NCBI GenBank assembly: GCA_037954235.1
Contig: JBBMOA010000020.1
Location: 10,060,677-10,124,676, forward strand
Length of the DNA stretch: 64,000 nt
DNA from: Aulostomus chinensis
Lineage: Eukaryota > Chordata > Actinopteri > Syngnathiformes > Aulostomidae
Direction of reading: 5' to 3'
Shown here: in pieces, positions 34,784 through 48,372 of the stretch
Layout of the letters: every line of letters begins with the position of its first letter
Numbering within the stretch: position 1 is the stretch's first letter
The notes under the pieces: generated by a model
The model's input: only the letters and a program-made list of their open reading frames with translations
Database searches by the model: none
Told to the model about the DNA's origin: nothing
Translations under genes and position numbers: made by a program

Positions 34784-35942
34784 AGCTCAGGAAGTAGCTC
34801 ACCACAAAATATACATCTTTAAACCATCATTACATTATCACATCATCAAATTTTGCTGGTAATTTTCAGAGCATATGTTGCTTGCTATGCAAATTTTGCA
34901 AAGTCATGGGTCCAAATAGCAGATGTGAGGTTTGGCACGATTAAGATGGCCGCAAGCATGGAAGTCTTTGGAAATAGCATGAAAGTAAAGTTTACTCAAA
35001 ATGTAGGTAGAAAATGATGGAGTAGCTATAGAACATTCATACTCACCGTGGTTGTCTGTGCTTGCCACAGGCTAATCGGCTAGCATTAAGATCAAACCCT
35101 GCGCTAGATTAATTCCTGTTGTGGTCTCTACTTCCAAAGGTAGGATCTGTTATATAAAACATCAACATTTAAAACACAAAATTGAAAACTGCTTATATAT
35201 ATATATGTAATGATTGACATACAGTATCTTTCAATACAAGTAGAAACAATTCTATAGAGCCAGCTGTGGAAGGGAAGGGTTAATCGAAGCTTTTAGCTAC
35301 TGCTGCACCACAAACCATGACTAGCTTCTTGAAGCATCGTGTCCTTTTACAGATGGAACGTCAACTTTTTCAATGGCTTTTCCAACCCTTCTCCTCAAAG
35401 GTTAAAATGTCAATGTTAAATTGTCTAAAAATGATTATAAATGCACAAATGCTGCGAAAGTTCAGTCATCTCTGCAAATGCGACTTTTGTGACTTCATTG
35501 ATGTAAGAGGACAAAAAAGGAGTTGTACAAAGTCTATTTGGTTCGATTCTATTCTATTCAATTCAGTTCTATTTCATGTTATCATGGGGGTTGTGAGCAG
35601 AGTGTACTGTAATGGTTGTAGCTATGAGAAGATTAGATTCTCCACTAGTGATAAATCTCTGTGGGGCTAGAGATCAAGTTGCTCGCTCCTGTAAATCTAC
35701 TCACTGGCATGTTTTCATTACCAACCTCAACATATTTCCCACATCCCCCAGACAGGAGTCTGTGTGTGTGTGTGTGTGTGTGTGTGTCCACGCACGCATA
35801 CTAGCCTTGGCTGCAGGGTGGCTAGCACAGATGAGTTCCTACTTAAATCATACATACACACTATCACACACACAACTGTATCTCTGAGGTGCTTGAGGAT
35901 GATTTAACAACATCCTCATCACTGCCTCATCAGGTATGGATT

Positions 35943-35943
<1 letters not shown>
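34784..35943. other. Intron 1 segment, no gene seen
   Basis: A short (TG)n array lies at 35760-35787. The 117-codon frame at 35317-35670 shows no recognisable domain. Confidence 0.6.

Positions 35944-36038
<95 letters not shown>
35944..36038. repeat. Compound (TG)n(GA)n microsatellite
   Basis: About 30 TG units run directly into about 17 GA units. Both parts are pure. Confidence 0.97.
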
Positions 36039-36039
<1 letters not shown>

Positions 36040-36625
36040 ACACAGTCACTCCATGGCAGGATGTATTTACAGCTGGCTGGTCGGAACTCAGCTAAATCAC
36101 CCCAAACACTTACTCGGGATTTATTGCACATAAACATTCTCTCCATGTTGTTTTTTATGCAACTTCTTGTGTTTAGATTGTGGGTCTTTTTCCATGAAAA
36201 GAGTTGAGACTGTTTTTCAGGAGCACCGAGTGAAATTATGAATGTATTGAACATATTACTTGATTGATTGATTATCTCATTGTATCTTTGTGCATGGTTA
36301 CATTACAAGCATTAATCCATGTACTTTTATTTTACTTTGTTGAAAATGTTCTACCCTTCAACAAAAGGTTTTCTATTTGAATCATCAACTGCACCAGAGA
36401 ATGGAAAGGCAGTATTATGTTTCTAAAGCCACCCCACATTCCTGCAGTGCAAAAGGGTAGATGTTGTAATTTAGCACAGAACCTTGCCTGCTAAATTAAT
36501 TTGCACAGAGAAGCAGTCAGCCTCCTAGACTGTGGTTTAGTCGACGCTCCTCCGTCGGAAGCACAGCGATCTTTGTAGCCCACCGCAGAGTTCATTGACA
36601 TTGAGGGGTGGGTGTGTGTGTGCGC

Positions 36626-36658
<33 letters not shown>

Positions 36659-39600
36659 AAGGAGAGCGAGAGAGGGGTATTAACTGTCTATAACTCTGTG
36701 GTTTTCCTGTTTAGTCTGAGTTTATGACCGTCTGGAAGAGGACAGTGTTTACAATGATCAGCCATACAGACACACACGTTTACTTGAACGAGCACACACA
36801 GCCCAAGGTGCAAAAAGAAACACATATTAATGCGTGCGTGAAAACACACATTCTTGTTCTTTTGCTTATGTCTGATAGCTGAATACTTGTATCATGAAAT
36901 TGGCCACAATTTGGATTTTTCTTCTTCTTTTCTTCTTCTTTTAATTCAGTTTAGTTTAATTAAGGATACTGTTAGCGTGTGAACTCTAATATTGTAAGTA
37001 CTAATCGCTGTGGTAATTATGACTTACAGATCAAAACAGGAAAATCAAATCAATCTGCTTTTCTTGGTGTTGCAGTTAATACAGTAAGTTAATATGAGAA
37101 GAAGCTAAAATAATAAAATTAGTAATTACCTACTTTTTTCTGTTCCATTTTCATTTTATTATTATTATTATTATTATTATTACAGAAATTTAAAAAAGAA
37201 TCAGCTCGTTTGCTTGTGGGCAGGGACAGGAATGGAAAAGAAAGGGAGATGTTGCTGTGCACTGCTGACAAATACAAAAAATTCAAAATTAAATTCATTT
37301 GAAGGATGGAAGTGAGATGTGGAAATATCCTGACCTTTTTTGATTGGCCCACATTTATTTTCCTTTTTTTTACAAGAACTTTTCTGCTTCTGTTTTCTTT
37401 TGGATGATAAATTCAAGGAAGGGTGACTGTCTGAATGTGCGTTCCACAGACACACGAGCAAACACATGCAAACACACGCAAACACACACTCCCAGGGCAG
37501 GAAGTCCTAGTGAGAGCAGGATGTTGACTTAGTTTTTCTTTATTTCAGCTTCTCCTGACTCCTATGTCTCCTGGCGAACACACACGCGCACACATACGCA
37601 CGCACAAACACACCACCGTGGTTAACACTGGTTAACAGATGTAAAAAAAAAGGGGGGAAAATGTACATATGAATCTTGCACTATGTCGCTAGCCAAGAAA
37701 AGTCAAAAGTGCACGTTCGTCAGCAGCACTGGGGAAAAAAAACATGGTGCTTGTTTTTGTTTATAAAGTGGTTATATGATTACAACCTGAAATGAAGTCA
37801 AAACTTTGCATTTTACCTGAAACACCAGACAGATAATGACCCTGAATTTATCATGTATTATACAGTATGTTTTGGGCAATACGTGGTAGTGCTACACATG
37901 ATACCGCTACTAAAATACTACTGCAGTACTAGGGTACTTAAAACAGTGCCATGCTGGAGAACAATGCTATCAGTTGCTGGAGTGAGGAGTCTGTAACATG
38001 AGCTGGGGCACATGTCAGTAAACTGATGGAGAGATGGAGCAGATCACCATTTTGGTTTTAAGAGGAAAGATGGCAGCAACTTCAGGAAAACCACAACTAG
38101 TTGGTAAAGCGGGAGACTGAAGTGCCACATGGAAGTATTTCGGCTTCAAAAGGCAAACCCGTTAACGCTGACACTCCGCTCTGCTAGAGGTAAAGTCTGT
38201 CAAGCCAATAGAGTCAACGCATCAAACTTGGTGAAACACTGAAGGACAAACATCCCAACCTGTCCAAAGAATTCAGTGACAGGCGACTTTAGTTGACAAG
38301 TTCACCCTCCTCCCCCACCTCCCCCGTTATGGCCATGAAAACAACAGCGGCCTTGAGTGATTGAAAAGCCTCGTTATGTACATAGTCCACTTTGCTGTGC
38401 TGAAAACTTACGAAACAGGCTCAAGGGGACGGAGGGGAATGAATTGATGCACACGCGCGTCTCTGTAGCAAAGTCTTTATCGTGTAATACAGAGACATGA
38501 AACTGGCATATTTCATGTTTGGTACAAACTGTAGACAGTTAGAATGGAGTGGGGTTTTTTTCGCGTGGAATTGTAGTTTGACAAAGAAATGTGCTTGACC
38601 ATTTTGAATGCCATTTCTCAAATTTCATGGATTTATTTGTTCAAAAAGTTTGTGTTTTGAGAACGAATACTGACATTTGAGTCTTTCCAGATTTTTTTAG
38701 TCAAGTATTGAAATTCATTTCAGTGTCGAAACAGTCCCTCAACATTGCCATCGTCTTGGCACTTGTTGTCCTGTAACAAAATGACCCGCCCTGTTGTCGT
38801 TTATTAGACCTACAGTAATACATATTTACATAGTGTTTTATATTACTAGAGGGTAAAACCTCATTTGCATCAAACTATACCTCAGTATGAATTCAGTCTT
38901 CATGTTGTTCTTGGCTAAAAAAGAGCACTCATAATAAAAAAATCACCTCCAAAGCTTCGAGTGTCGTAAAATAACGGCAAGCTCAAATGTTACAGAGTCG
39001 GGGCTTCATAAACAAGTTACCGTCCAAATTATTTGTAACTTTTTATCGAGCGCTATTGTCAGGTCGAAACAATAATTTGTCTAATTTATAACTGAGGTAC
39101 GAGATTATACGACTTTAGGAACACATTTTGGATCAGCAGAGCCGACATGGAATATAGATTGCAAGGTGTGGTGATTTAATAACTCAGGTCACTAGTCTCA
39201 TAGCTCAGAGACAGCCGAGCAAGTCACAGTGAAATATGACAACAATACCTCAACAAATTAAGACACAACAGCCGCATTATTGTCGAGTGCAGAGAGTCGC
39301 AGTCTGAAAACACAGAGGCACAAATCAGCTGCCCTCGAAAGAAGGACGGTGTGTATGCCTTTATCAAATTACTGATAGTTCTGATAATACTGGGGTTATA
39401 ATTGAAATAAATTGCATGTATTTAATACTTAACATTGTAAATGATGACATTATCACATGTGTTACAGTCGTTGTGGCGATACCACGTTAAGAATAAAAGT
39501 AGAAGGCCTGTTTGAAGGTGGAAGTGAGACAGTAATGCGCAGGATTAATGAGTGCTGCCGCAGTAGAATGTGACGTGACACCAGACGCTTTTGGAATCTG

Positions 39601-42600
39601 TCGTATGGATTTATCGATAAATGCAGACCGATGTGTTAATATTGCAGCTGTAACAATGTAAATAGCTATTGTGTTACATCTACAGGTGGGAGATTGTTAG
39701 ATTGAAGTGGCTTCGTTACGAGCAACATTGCAGTACGGATGTGAGTATTTACAGTCGTTAGCTCCTTAAAAACAATCTATAGATGGAGAGCAGACTCAGA
39801 GACATTTATTATAAGCATTAAATAAAACACTGGGAACTCAACGCAAGAGACTCCCTCCTGTGCTTTGTTCTCAGCATTTATGTACAACACAGATGGGAAA
39901 GTGAATTTCAATGTCATGTCAAGGTCATCCCTGTTTTGTGATGGTTGCTTGATCTTAAGACTACTTCAGACCAAGGATAAATACCACGCGGGGGTTGGGC
40001 CAAGGCTACCAAATTGGTATAAGATGATGTCTATTGTGAAACATTGCTGCTGGACTATGACATCATTCTTTTTTGGCGGTTGGGGTTGGGGTTTTAGCTG
40101 TCCCTTAACAGAAATGTGCGTTCACCAGCTCCAGCACAACTCCCAGCTGTTTGACTCAGCCCAGAAAAAATCTCCAGCAAAGTGACTCACATCCCACACA
40201 GGTCAACATCCCAACATTCATCCTCGTGCCAGGTTTGAACGGATCTTTGTTTCATAGAATTCAGTTACGGACTTGATGCCGTGACCATGTTAGCCTGCTA
40301 GGTTTACCGAGAAAGAGCGGCTAAAAACAGTGGCCGCTTGATCGAAACACACTGACAGTTACCTGCAAAGAAGACACAGCTGATGTAACCAAGTATCAAT
40401 GCACTTATTTTTACAGCAGGGGTCTTTTTTTTTTAACAATATAAAAAAGATAGAATAGAATGAATAAATAGAATGAATTGAGAGCTAAAATTTCCACCAC
40501 TCTTTTTGTGATTTAGAACACTTATTGTCGTAGGCATTTATTAGCGATGATTGATAAGGAAGGCTCGTTTTTAGAATGTTGTAGTTGCATTTTTTTTTAA
40601 ATCACAATTTCTGTACATAATTATACATTTTACCGTTCCTCAATATTTACCACAAAATTGTTTTCATAATCAAGCATTTTTGAATGCAACAATTACAAAA
40701 ACAAATCAAAGAAAACCCTCCGAAATCTGTAAGTGGGACCAAGAAACCCGTCAGGTTGAATCCCATGTGTCTGTTTAAACCATATGATAAACTGATGGTA
40801 GCCATGGAAAAGGGAAAGGTTTTCCCTTTCAATTTATTTGCCTGAAGAACTATTCTTCTAGGAAAACAGCTGTGTTTTTTATAAGGAAAGACTGTGTCTG
40901 TTTATCATCGGTTGATTAAACTGTCTCTATAGAAGGAATGGCCCCATATTTAGAGAAAAGTTACACGTTTTGCTCTCTAGTTAATCCATTTTTTTCTTAT
41001 CATGATTTAATTGTCTCTCCCGTGCAACAAAACAACACTGTTTTCTTGAGAGGCTGCTTTGATGAACCCGGTAAATGATTTTGAACTTTCGTGCTGATAT
41101 CATTCTTGATTGGGAAGTTGTCTCCTCCAAGACTCGGAATAAGAGTTTGGTGCCTTGAGGCAGGAATTTATTTTTGTCCTGTTGTTGTTTTATGGAGGAT
41201 TCCGCTCCCACTTTAGCTTATATTCTGGCTAAATAAATATGTTACAAAGTGGATGAAGACATAATTATGTTCAGATCTCTCAAGACTGCAAACATAAATG
41301 AAATTAGATTTCTATTTATTTTCCTAAGATCGTAATTTAATTTCTCTTTTGTGAATCTGTGGTTCACTTTTTGTCTCACTCTTGTTGCCTTGATGTCATG
41401 ATTTAAGCTTGATAATGCAGCCAGTGGCCAACTAAATGAACCCTGCCTGAAGGAGGGACTGTGATGGACTCAAGAAAACTATTTTGGTTTTCACGTGAAC
41501 ATGAACAGGTAATATCTCTTTGACACTAAAGCAGGAGGGCTCACACTTTTGCCCCTGGGGGGCCCAACTCAAACTAATTAAGCAGCATGTTCTATTCTGC
41601 TGCCTCTTCTTTTGTTTTACTCATCTTAAACTGACACGACCTGTATGAATTGTCACTCTGCCGGGGGGGGGGGGTCATGTAACATAAGAGATCCTGAATA
41701 TTTAAAGACAATTTTTACATCATAGAAAAGAAAGAAAAAAAAAGAGCATAAATTATACAGAGTATTTTTTCAAATTATTTTCTATTGTATTATTATTTAT
41801 AACATCTGGAGGACTGAATCAAATGTTTTAAATGTGGCAAATTTGATCCCCATGCCTGAGTCCTGCCTGGACCCCGTGTTGTAAACCCGCCCCAGCTGAC
41901 ACCCGCAAAACTCATCACCCCCCTCCGTTTCCCACTTGTCTCCGAGTCAAATCAGGACCCATTAATATAAGCCCCGAGAAAATCCCTCGCTGTAGCGCTC
42001 CTGCAGCTGTCGATGTTTCTCCCCAGCCATGATATGCCTAGCTTGCAGCTACGCTAAAGCCTTTTTGCACTTTTTACAGCATAGCCACTGACAGTGTTAT
42101 TGTCACAGTCTTTTATCACAAAAACATTCCTCTAAAGTCTTGTCCACAGTTTGTTTTCTTACAGCTAGTTGCCCTGCACTTTGGGGGATGGAGGAAATAT
42201 GACGTCACCTCTGACAGCCCCAGCTCTGGGAAAAGGGAAAAAGAGTTGTTGTTTCAAATTAGACAGTAGTGACACCCAGACTGTTATTTTTGCCTTCATG
42301 CCACCCTTTTAGATAGCAGCATGCTACTGTAACACATCAGTGACAGACTCTAACCCGGATGTGTGGCAAGATGGATTGAAGGCTTTTGAAACGAAACAAA
42401 ATCCTCGCAGTAGCCGCCTGATTACGCTCGATGTGCACAAAAACAGCACAGTCATTTTAATTTCTTATCTACTAATAAAACAACCGTGTACTTTTGCTTT
42501 TATACTGCTGCCCGCTTATGTTTAGTGCTATTTTATCTGTGGCTGACACCTGTTAATTTATATAAATCTTTTTGTTCTCTTACACGTCACAAAACCTGCT

Positions 42601-43100
42601 GCGAGACGATTATCACCCCTTTATCAGCCAGTCAAACCCCGTCAATCTCACCCGCACAAGGACATTTTCAGCCAATTTATCAGAACTTGAGACATGTGTT
42701 GAATTCTTCTGTCCTTGTTAAATTGTTAAAAACCAATTTCCTGGATTGTTTTGTTTGTGGAACTCAGACACAAAAGAAAATGATATTTCAGGTGTTTAGA
42801 GCACACCTGAGCAAACAAAGTAGATTAGGTATTTTTGGGTTTTTTTTTTCAAGTGATTTAGGATGAGTCCAGCTCTGATTAGCCTTCAGATTGTTTTTGC
42901 CCTGCCCAAGTGAGATGCGAGATGGAAATTCATTAGAGGGCCAGAGCTGCACATGTCAACATTACAACCTCATAATCAGCAAAAAGAAGAATGACTTTTC
43001 TGACAGTCTCAGCCGTGAAAAAATAGAATTAGGGCGACTGGTCAGCAAATGTAAGCTTACAGAAACACACACACACACATGGACATCTATATGTACAGCC

Positions 43101-43103
<3 letters not shown>
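36039..43103. other. Intron 1 segment, no gene seen
   Basis: A TG array with CG interruptions lies at 36609-36656, an ATT array at 37157-37182, CA-rich patches at 37440-37490 and 37578-37612, and G10 at 41663-41673. Sequence is otherwise AT-rich without recognised elements. Frames such as 42486-42866 show no domain. Confidence 0.6.

Positions 43104-43160
<57 letters not shown>
43104..43160. repeat. (TG)28 microsatellite
   Basis: Pure TG tract. A second CA array lies nearby at 43461-43492 with one interruption. Confidence 0.97.
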
Positions 43161-43163
<3 letters not shown>

Positions 43164-43459
43164 ATGTGCGTGTGAGTATACAGGATTATCGCCTTCTCAT
43201 CCCTCATTCCTCTTCCGGCCCTGACCCTTTTAAACAACACTCTATCTTTCTCTAGGAATCCCTCCATCCATCTCTCCATCCCCATCAATCTTTCTATCTT
43301 TTTCTCTCACCATATCTCTCGTTACCCCCCAACTACTCAGGATCAGAGGCTGAGATAGAGAGAAAGAGGTACAGAGAGAGATGATCCTGTCCCTTTCAAC
43401 CTTCTTTTTATTCCATCAAGCATACATCTAGCCTCAAAACTCAACAATAACACATCCAT

Positions 43460-43491
<32 letters not shown>

Positions 43492-43978
43492 CAGACATAC
43501 GCACGGAATCACACGCACTCACACTTGAGCAAACAGTGAAGAGTCATCTTCTCCTGGGGCAGAAAACACAAATAAGCTTTTATTATAATGTAATAAGAAA
43601 GTTTTCTATTATTCTTGGTTCTCATGCAGTGAAGTGGCTGCACAGTTCTTCCATTTCAAAACTAATTCAGCCCAAATTGTTTAATGTAGCATTAAAATAT
43701 GAAATATCTCTACGGATTAGAAATGGATGATATATTGGCCAGACATAAATGTATTGCTCCAAGGAACAAAGTGCCCCCATTTTTTAGATTTTGACTTTTA
43801 ATGGAATACCTCAACAAATATTTGATGAACTGCTATGACACTGACATTGGTAGTGACAAGAGGCACTTCTAGATTCCATCCACTTGTTCATAACCTGAAC
43901 CAGCTTGATTGTCTGCATTTGAGCATACTGATGTACCATCAGGATTCAGCCAAACAGAATATCTTAAATTAACCACAG

Positions 43979-44355
43979 GGCGGCACGGTGGTGCGGTGGT
44001 CTGCACTGTCGCCTCACAGCAAGAAGGTTCAGGGTTCGAGTCCCGGCTCCAGCACAGGGTTTTCTGTGTGGAGTCTCCATGTTCTCCCTGTTCCTGTGTG
44101 GGTTCTCTCTGGTACTCCAGCTTCCTCCCACAGTCCAAAGACATCAAGAGGGACGAGGCTGATTGATACTCTAAATTGACTGTAGGTGTGGCTGTGAGTG
44201 TGAATGGTTGTCTGTCTCTATGTGTTGGTCCTGTGATGGACTGGTGACCTGTCCAGGGTGAAACCCGCCTCTCTCCTGAAAGCTGCTGGGATAGGCTCCA
44301 GCCCCCCCGCAACCCTTAACAGGATAAGTGGTAGAAAATGGATGGATGATGGAAG
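43979..44355 (+). mobile_element. tRNA-derived fish SINE, full length with target-site duplication
   Basis: Plus-strand copy with an intact B box (ggttcgagtcc) and an A box that keeps tggtgcggtgg. Duplications ttaaccacag at 43969-43978 and 44356-44365 are identical. The tail is short, (TGGA)2 plus tgatgg. Confidence 0.93.
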
Positions 44356-44365
44356 TTAACCACAG

Positions 44366-45106
44366 ACCTTATTTCAGGCATTTAACCAAAAACCCAGTGA
44401 GTTGGCGATGAGGGAACCCGATGTTCATCTTATATCTGGGTTTCATGGATGTTATCTTGCACCACTCCTTGGTGAGGTAGTGAAGTTGTTGAAATCTTGC
44501 CTTTATTGATGAATCCCTGTCCCCTGATGTTGGTGTTATTGTGATCAAAGTATTGTGATGGCTTATTGTACGTGATACACTTCTAATTTTACCCACCAGC
44601 ACGATAAGTCAAGGTGGCGCTGCGTGAGTGGCTGACTTTTGCAGTAGCTCTACCAATTTCACCACCGAGGGACAATAAAGGTTGAATCATAACATCCAAG
44701 GTAGTACATTAGAGTTTTGTTCAACTGCTATACTATTGATTACTTACTTTTTAATGGCAACACAACTAAGGTATGTGGAAGAAGCTTTCTACTCCAACAG
44801 TATCAGACACACTTGACGCAATAGAAACAAAGATTAGTGCAAAAGACCAAAGTTACTGTGCTGTTGAACAAAAAAATTGTAATGGCATAGCTCATCTTTG
44901 AATGTACGTCTATATTATGACAGTTTATTTGTCTATTTGTTTGATTGATCCCCATTAGTTGGTACCGAGGTAGCAACGATTCTTCCTGGGGTCCACATAC
45001 TGTAGTATCATAATATGGAGCCTGTTCTGCTGATAATCCTCTGAGATGTCTTGTTTAACAGAGCATAGAAGTGAGGCAGGCCTGAGAGGCCAGCAGACAG
45101 ACCGTG

Positions 45107-45108
<2 letters not shown>
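44366..45108. repeat. Intron segment with LINE-tail-like and common fish repeats
   Basis: 44640-44690 (ctaccaatttcaccaccgag, then ggacaataaaggt) resembles a CR1/L2-type LINE 3' end. 44925-45003 (ttgattgatccccattagtt ... cttcctggggtccaca) matches a dispersed repeat I know from many fish transcripts. Both are recognised from memory only. Confidence 0.45.
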
Positions 45109-45143
<35 letters not shown>

Positions 45144-45144
45144 G
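45109..45144. repeat. (AGAC)9 microsatellite
   Basis: Nine tetranucleotide units, 60 bp upstream of a long TG array. Confidence 0.96.
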
Positions 45145-45200
45145 GCTGCCATGGTTATCAGAGCAGAGAGAAGAGTGTGGAAGGTGATTATTAACCTAGG

Positions 45201-45203
<3 letters not shown>

Positions 45204-45293
<90 letters not shown>
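45204..45293. repeat. (TG)45 microsatellite
   Basis: Ninety bases of pure TG, the longest uninterrupted dinucleotide tract in the window. Confidence 0.98.
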
Positions 45294-45295
<2 letters not shown>

Positions 45296-47419
45296 GACAG
45301 TCATTGTGTCCTGGTGAAGCTGAAATCTGAGCCTTGGAGCCTTGTCTTTAGCTGGTCCTCTCAGTTATCTCACATTATTGTTCAACATACAATAAAAGGT
45401 AAGACAGAATTGTGTTATCCACAGCCAAAGTTGTACACATAATCACATTCTCACATGAAAAATCGACAGTGACACTGTTGAAGTTACCACAGTGTCCAGA
45501 TCTGCTCCATGTCGTGATAAAAGTGTGAAAATAAGACCAGTAAACATCACAGTGGGCTCCATTGATCAAAATCGAATGGGATTTTTACATTTGAACTAAA
45601 AAGAAATAAAAAAACAAGTTTATATCATAAATAGGCAAACAAAATGTTCACATGTTTTCCAGCATGATAATCTTCACAAAGTAACCCCACTTTTATGATT
45701 TTTGAAGCATAAGTGCAGTCCTTAAAAGTACAAATCCAGCATAATGCTGTGAATGAAGTACACCGCAAACGCATGATTTCAACTTCACCACAGCTCCTTT
45801 CACGCCTCCTCTGTTTCTGCTGTGATGATGTTTTATGAGCGCAACAACCTCTGTAGCCTGGTTTAGTCACTCAATATTTAGTATAATAAAACACATGCAC
45901 AAATACAGAAAATATGGTTTACACAGCAAATGAAAGCTTTGACCATCTTACTCAGATTCAGTCCATAAAGTTGTCTGACACAGGCATCCATTAACATGAA
46001 CATTAACAGTTAAGTGTTCATAAGTCGGGAGAATACAATGTGTTGGCAGGAAGTCTCTGCAGCACAACAATATTCAATTTTAAATGGTACTTTTGACACA
46101 GCTAGCCTTTTAACAATTAATTGCACCTTCCTGAGATTTGCAAATGGCAGCAGGTCCTATTGCTAATTTCGATTAATCGGGCAGACCCTATAATTATTTT
46201 ACTAGCCAGCATCAACAACACCCCAAGTAAATATATATTCATTTTTTAGAGTCTGTGTCATCCAACCGTCATTTTAAAGACACGCCCGTGCTTTGAAATG
46301 AATAAATGTGGTATTTGCTGATTTATTTTATGCCTCAGCTCAGAACAAAAAGTTGAAATCTCTGAAGCTAGTGTTCACCACAGAACTTATTTCAGGCACC
46401 TCACTAAATCCCATCAACTTTGAGATGAGAGATCCAGACATTCACCAGTGCAAACTCATTTCTGCGGTTTAGAACTCCCTCCTACGGCATGCTATAATTT
46501 GTTCATTGATACTTTTATTTTGGCGCTACATCGTATTCTAGCATAACTAGCTGCTTTGTAGCAGCCAGCAGCGTTGCACGGTAAAGGCGTGAAAACTAGT
46601 ACGTGATATTGAAGTTGACGACCACCAGGTTGTGTAAATGAAAACTGACTGTACTCTTTCACGTTGCAGGTAAAAGCCAGATGTCAGTTTTAAAGGGGTT
46701 CTTGTTGTGTGCTGTGATTTCTGTAATGGGATCTCAAATTTGTGCCATGTATGTGGAGGCTCCACATAGTTCACCTTAACCATTAAAATGTCCCAGCTCG
46801 ACTTGAAAAAATGGATTTGAAGCAGACCAAAATATGCACTTAACACAATGGAGGTTCATTTTTGAATCCCTTTCAATTCTTTCAATTCGACATGCAGAAC
46901 TGTTTGGAGGCTTATAGTATTAGCTGTCCCCAATCAAGGTAAAATGACACTATTAAAGATTGCAGTCTCCCACACACTGGTGTATCTGCTGCTAGACTCC
47001 TCCATGCTGTGGATCAAATCCCAGGAATAAGCGGGATGTTGGCTTCATTTCCTGGCAGGAGCAGGAGGCAGGAGTTATAAACGGTATGTTCATCAAAGCA
47101 ACTGTTTTGATCTTTTTTAAAGGCCCTTTTCCCTCCCGATGTCTGGTCATGGAATTTACTGCATTGGCAATGCACCAACTCGATGTTTTACACTGTTTGT
47201 TTGCTCTTGTGATGAGTGCATGGGTGGATAGATCAACAGGCGCAGGTAAATATGGGTCCAGCGTACTGTTACTCCCTCTGAGAGCTTGTCTTTCACAGGT
47301 TGCCCACAGATTATGATCACATGAACAAAAGAGAACCGGGAAAAGACTTGAACCTTCTCTCTGCTGAGAACTCGACCAAATAGCTATTGTAAAATATAGA
47401 GACATGATGGTACGATTTA
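45294..47419. other. Intron 1 segment, no gene seen
   Basis: AT-rich. The 199-codon minus frame (46992-47591) that begins here is discussed under rejected items. Confidence 0.6.
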
Positions 47420-47465
47420 GGCGGCATGATTCAGAGGTAGAGTGGCCGTCTAGCAACCAAAGGAA
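47420..47465 (+). mobile_element. 5' fragment of a second tRNA-headed SINE
   Basis: ggcggcatgattcagaggta, then gagtggccgtct, has the layout of a tRNA 5' half (acceptor, D arm with A-box-like sequence, start of the anticodon stem). It differs from the main SINE head. No B box follows, so it is truncated. Confidence 0.4.
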
Positions 47466-47864
47466 CGCCAAATTCTGACCTGGGCACCAAGCCGAGGGCC
47501 ACAGCACCCGTGGGGCACACGGCGGAAGGGAGGGTGGCGCCATCGCACCCCCACTCCAGTGACAGTGCAGATACCAACGTTGAATCTGCACTTATAGTGC
47601 ATTATAACATTATTATTAGTTGGGCCCTGGGATTCAGGAATACTGTCTGTGAGGGTCACACAAAGACAAATTGCACTCTGGAAACAAAAGTTGAGAACCA
47701 ACCATTTACTCAAAATAAATATTTGGTTATCACAGTCTGCTTGGAAAGTTGCCAGATTTACAATTTTTTTTCCAAAAAAATCCTTTTTGCTCACAAGTTG
47801 GTGTGGGCCAGTCTGCGTCCTCTCGCGGGCCACCTATTGGGGAACCCTGCCCCAAATGCTCCTG

Positions 47865-48007
47865 ATGGCCCTGCGATAGACTGGCTACCCGTCCAGGGTG
47901 AACCCCGCCTCTCGCCCAATGTCAGCTGGGATAGACTCCAGCCCCCCCCCCCCCCGCGACCCTTAACGAATAAGTGGCATAGAAAATGGATGGATGGATG
48001 GATGGAT
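47865..48007 (+). mobile_element. SINE 3' fragment
   Basis: Plus-strand 3' part of the main family from gccctgcgatagactgg to the (TGGA)n tail, with C14 at 47942-47955. The tRNA head is absent. Confidence 0.85.
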
Positions 48008-48093
48008 GATGGCACTATGAGTCAGACGAAAGTGAAAACATGTGAAATGAGAGTCGCTGTATTGATTCTTTTCAGCTAATCAGTTTGGGGAGT

Positions 48094-48109
48094 AATAGAT
48101 AGATAGATG

Positions 48110-48176
<67 letters not shown>

Positions 48177-48186
48177 GGATAGATAC
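48094..48186. repeat. (GATA)n microsatellite
   Basis: About 23 GATA units with two GATG variants. It forms the 3' terminus of the Rex1 copy. Confidence 0.96.
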
Positions 48187-48372
48187 AACTTTGGAGGTAT
48201 TTAGATTGATAAATAAGTATATAAATATGTGCGCTCAAAGTGTGACTCTCAGCGTCATGAAGCGTTGTAGAGTCTCACTGCCGTTGGGATGAATGACCTG
48301 CAAAAGCGCTCCTTCCTGCGGCGAGGATGTTTCAGTCTCTGACTGCAGGAGCTGCTCAGCACATCCTCGGTC

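Noticed and set aside
43869..44312. 147-codon minus-strand frame
   Set aside because: It is a translation of the SINE at 43979-44355. The same peptide recurs at the other SINE copies (for example 5458-5805 and 59803-60174).
46992..47591. 199-codon minus-strand frame
   Set aside because: No recognisable domain, no splice context, and overlap with a plus-strand frame of similar length and SINE fragments. Probably chance.
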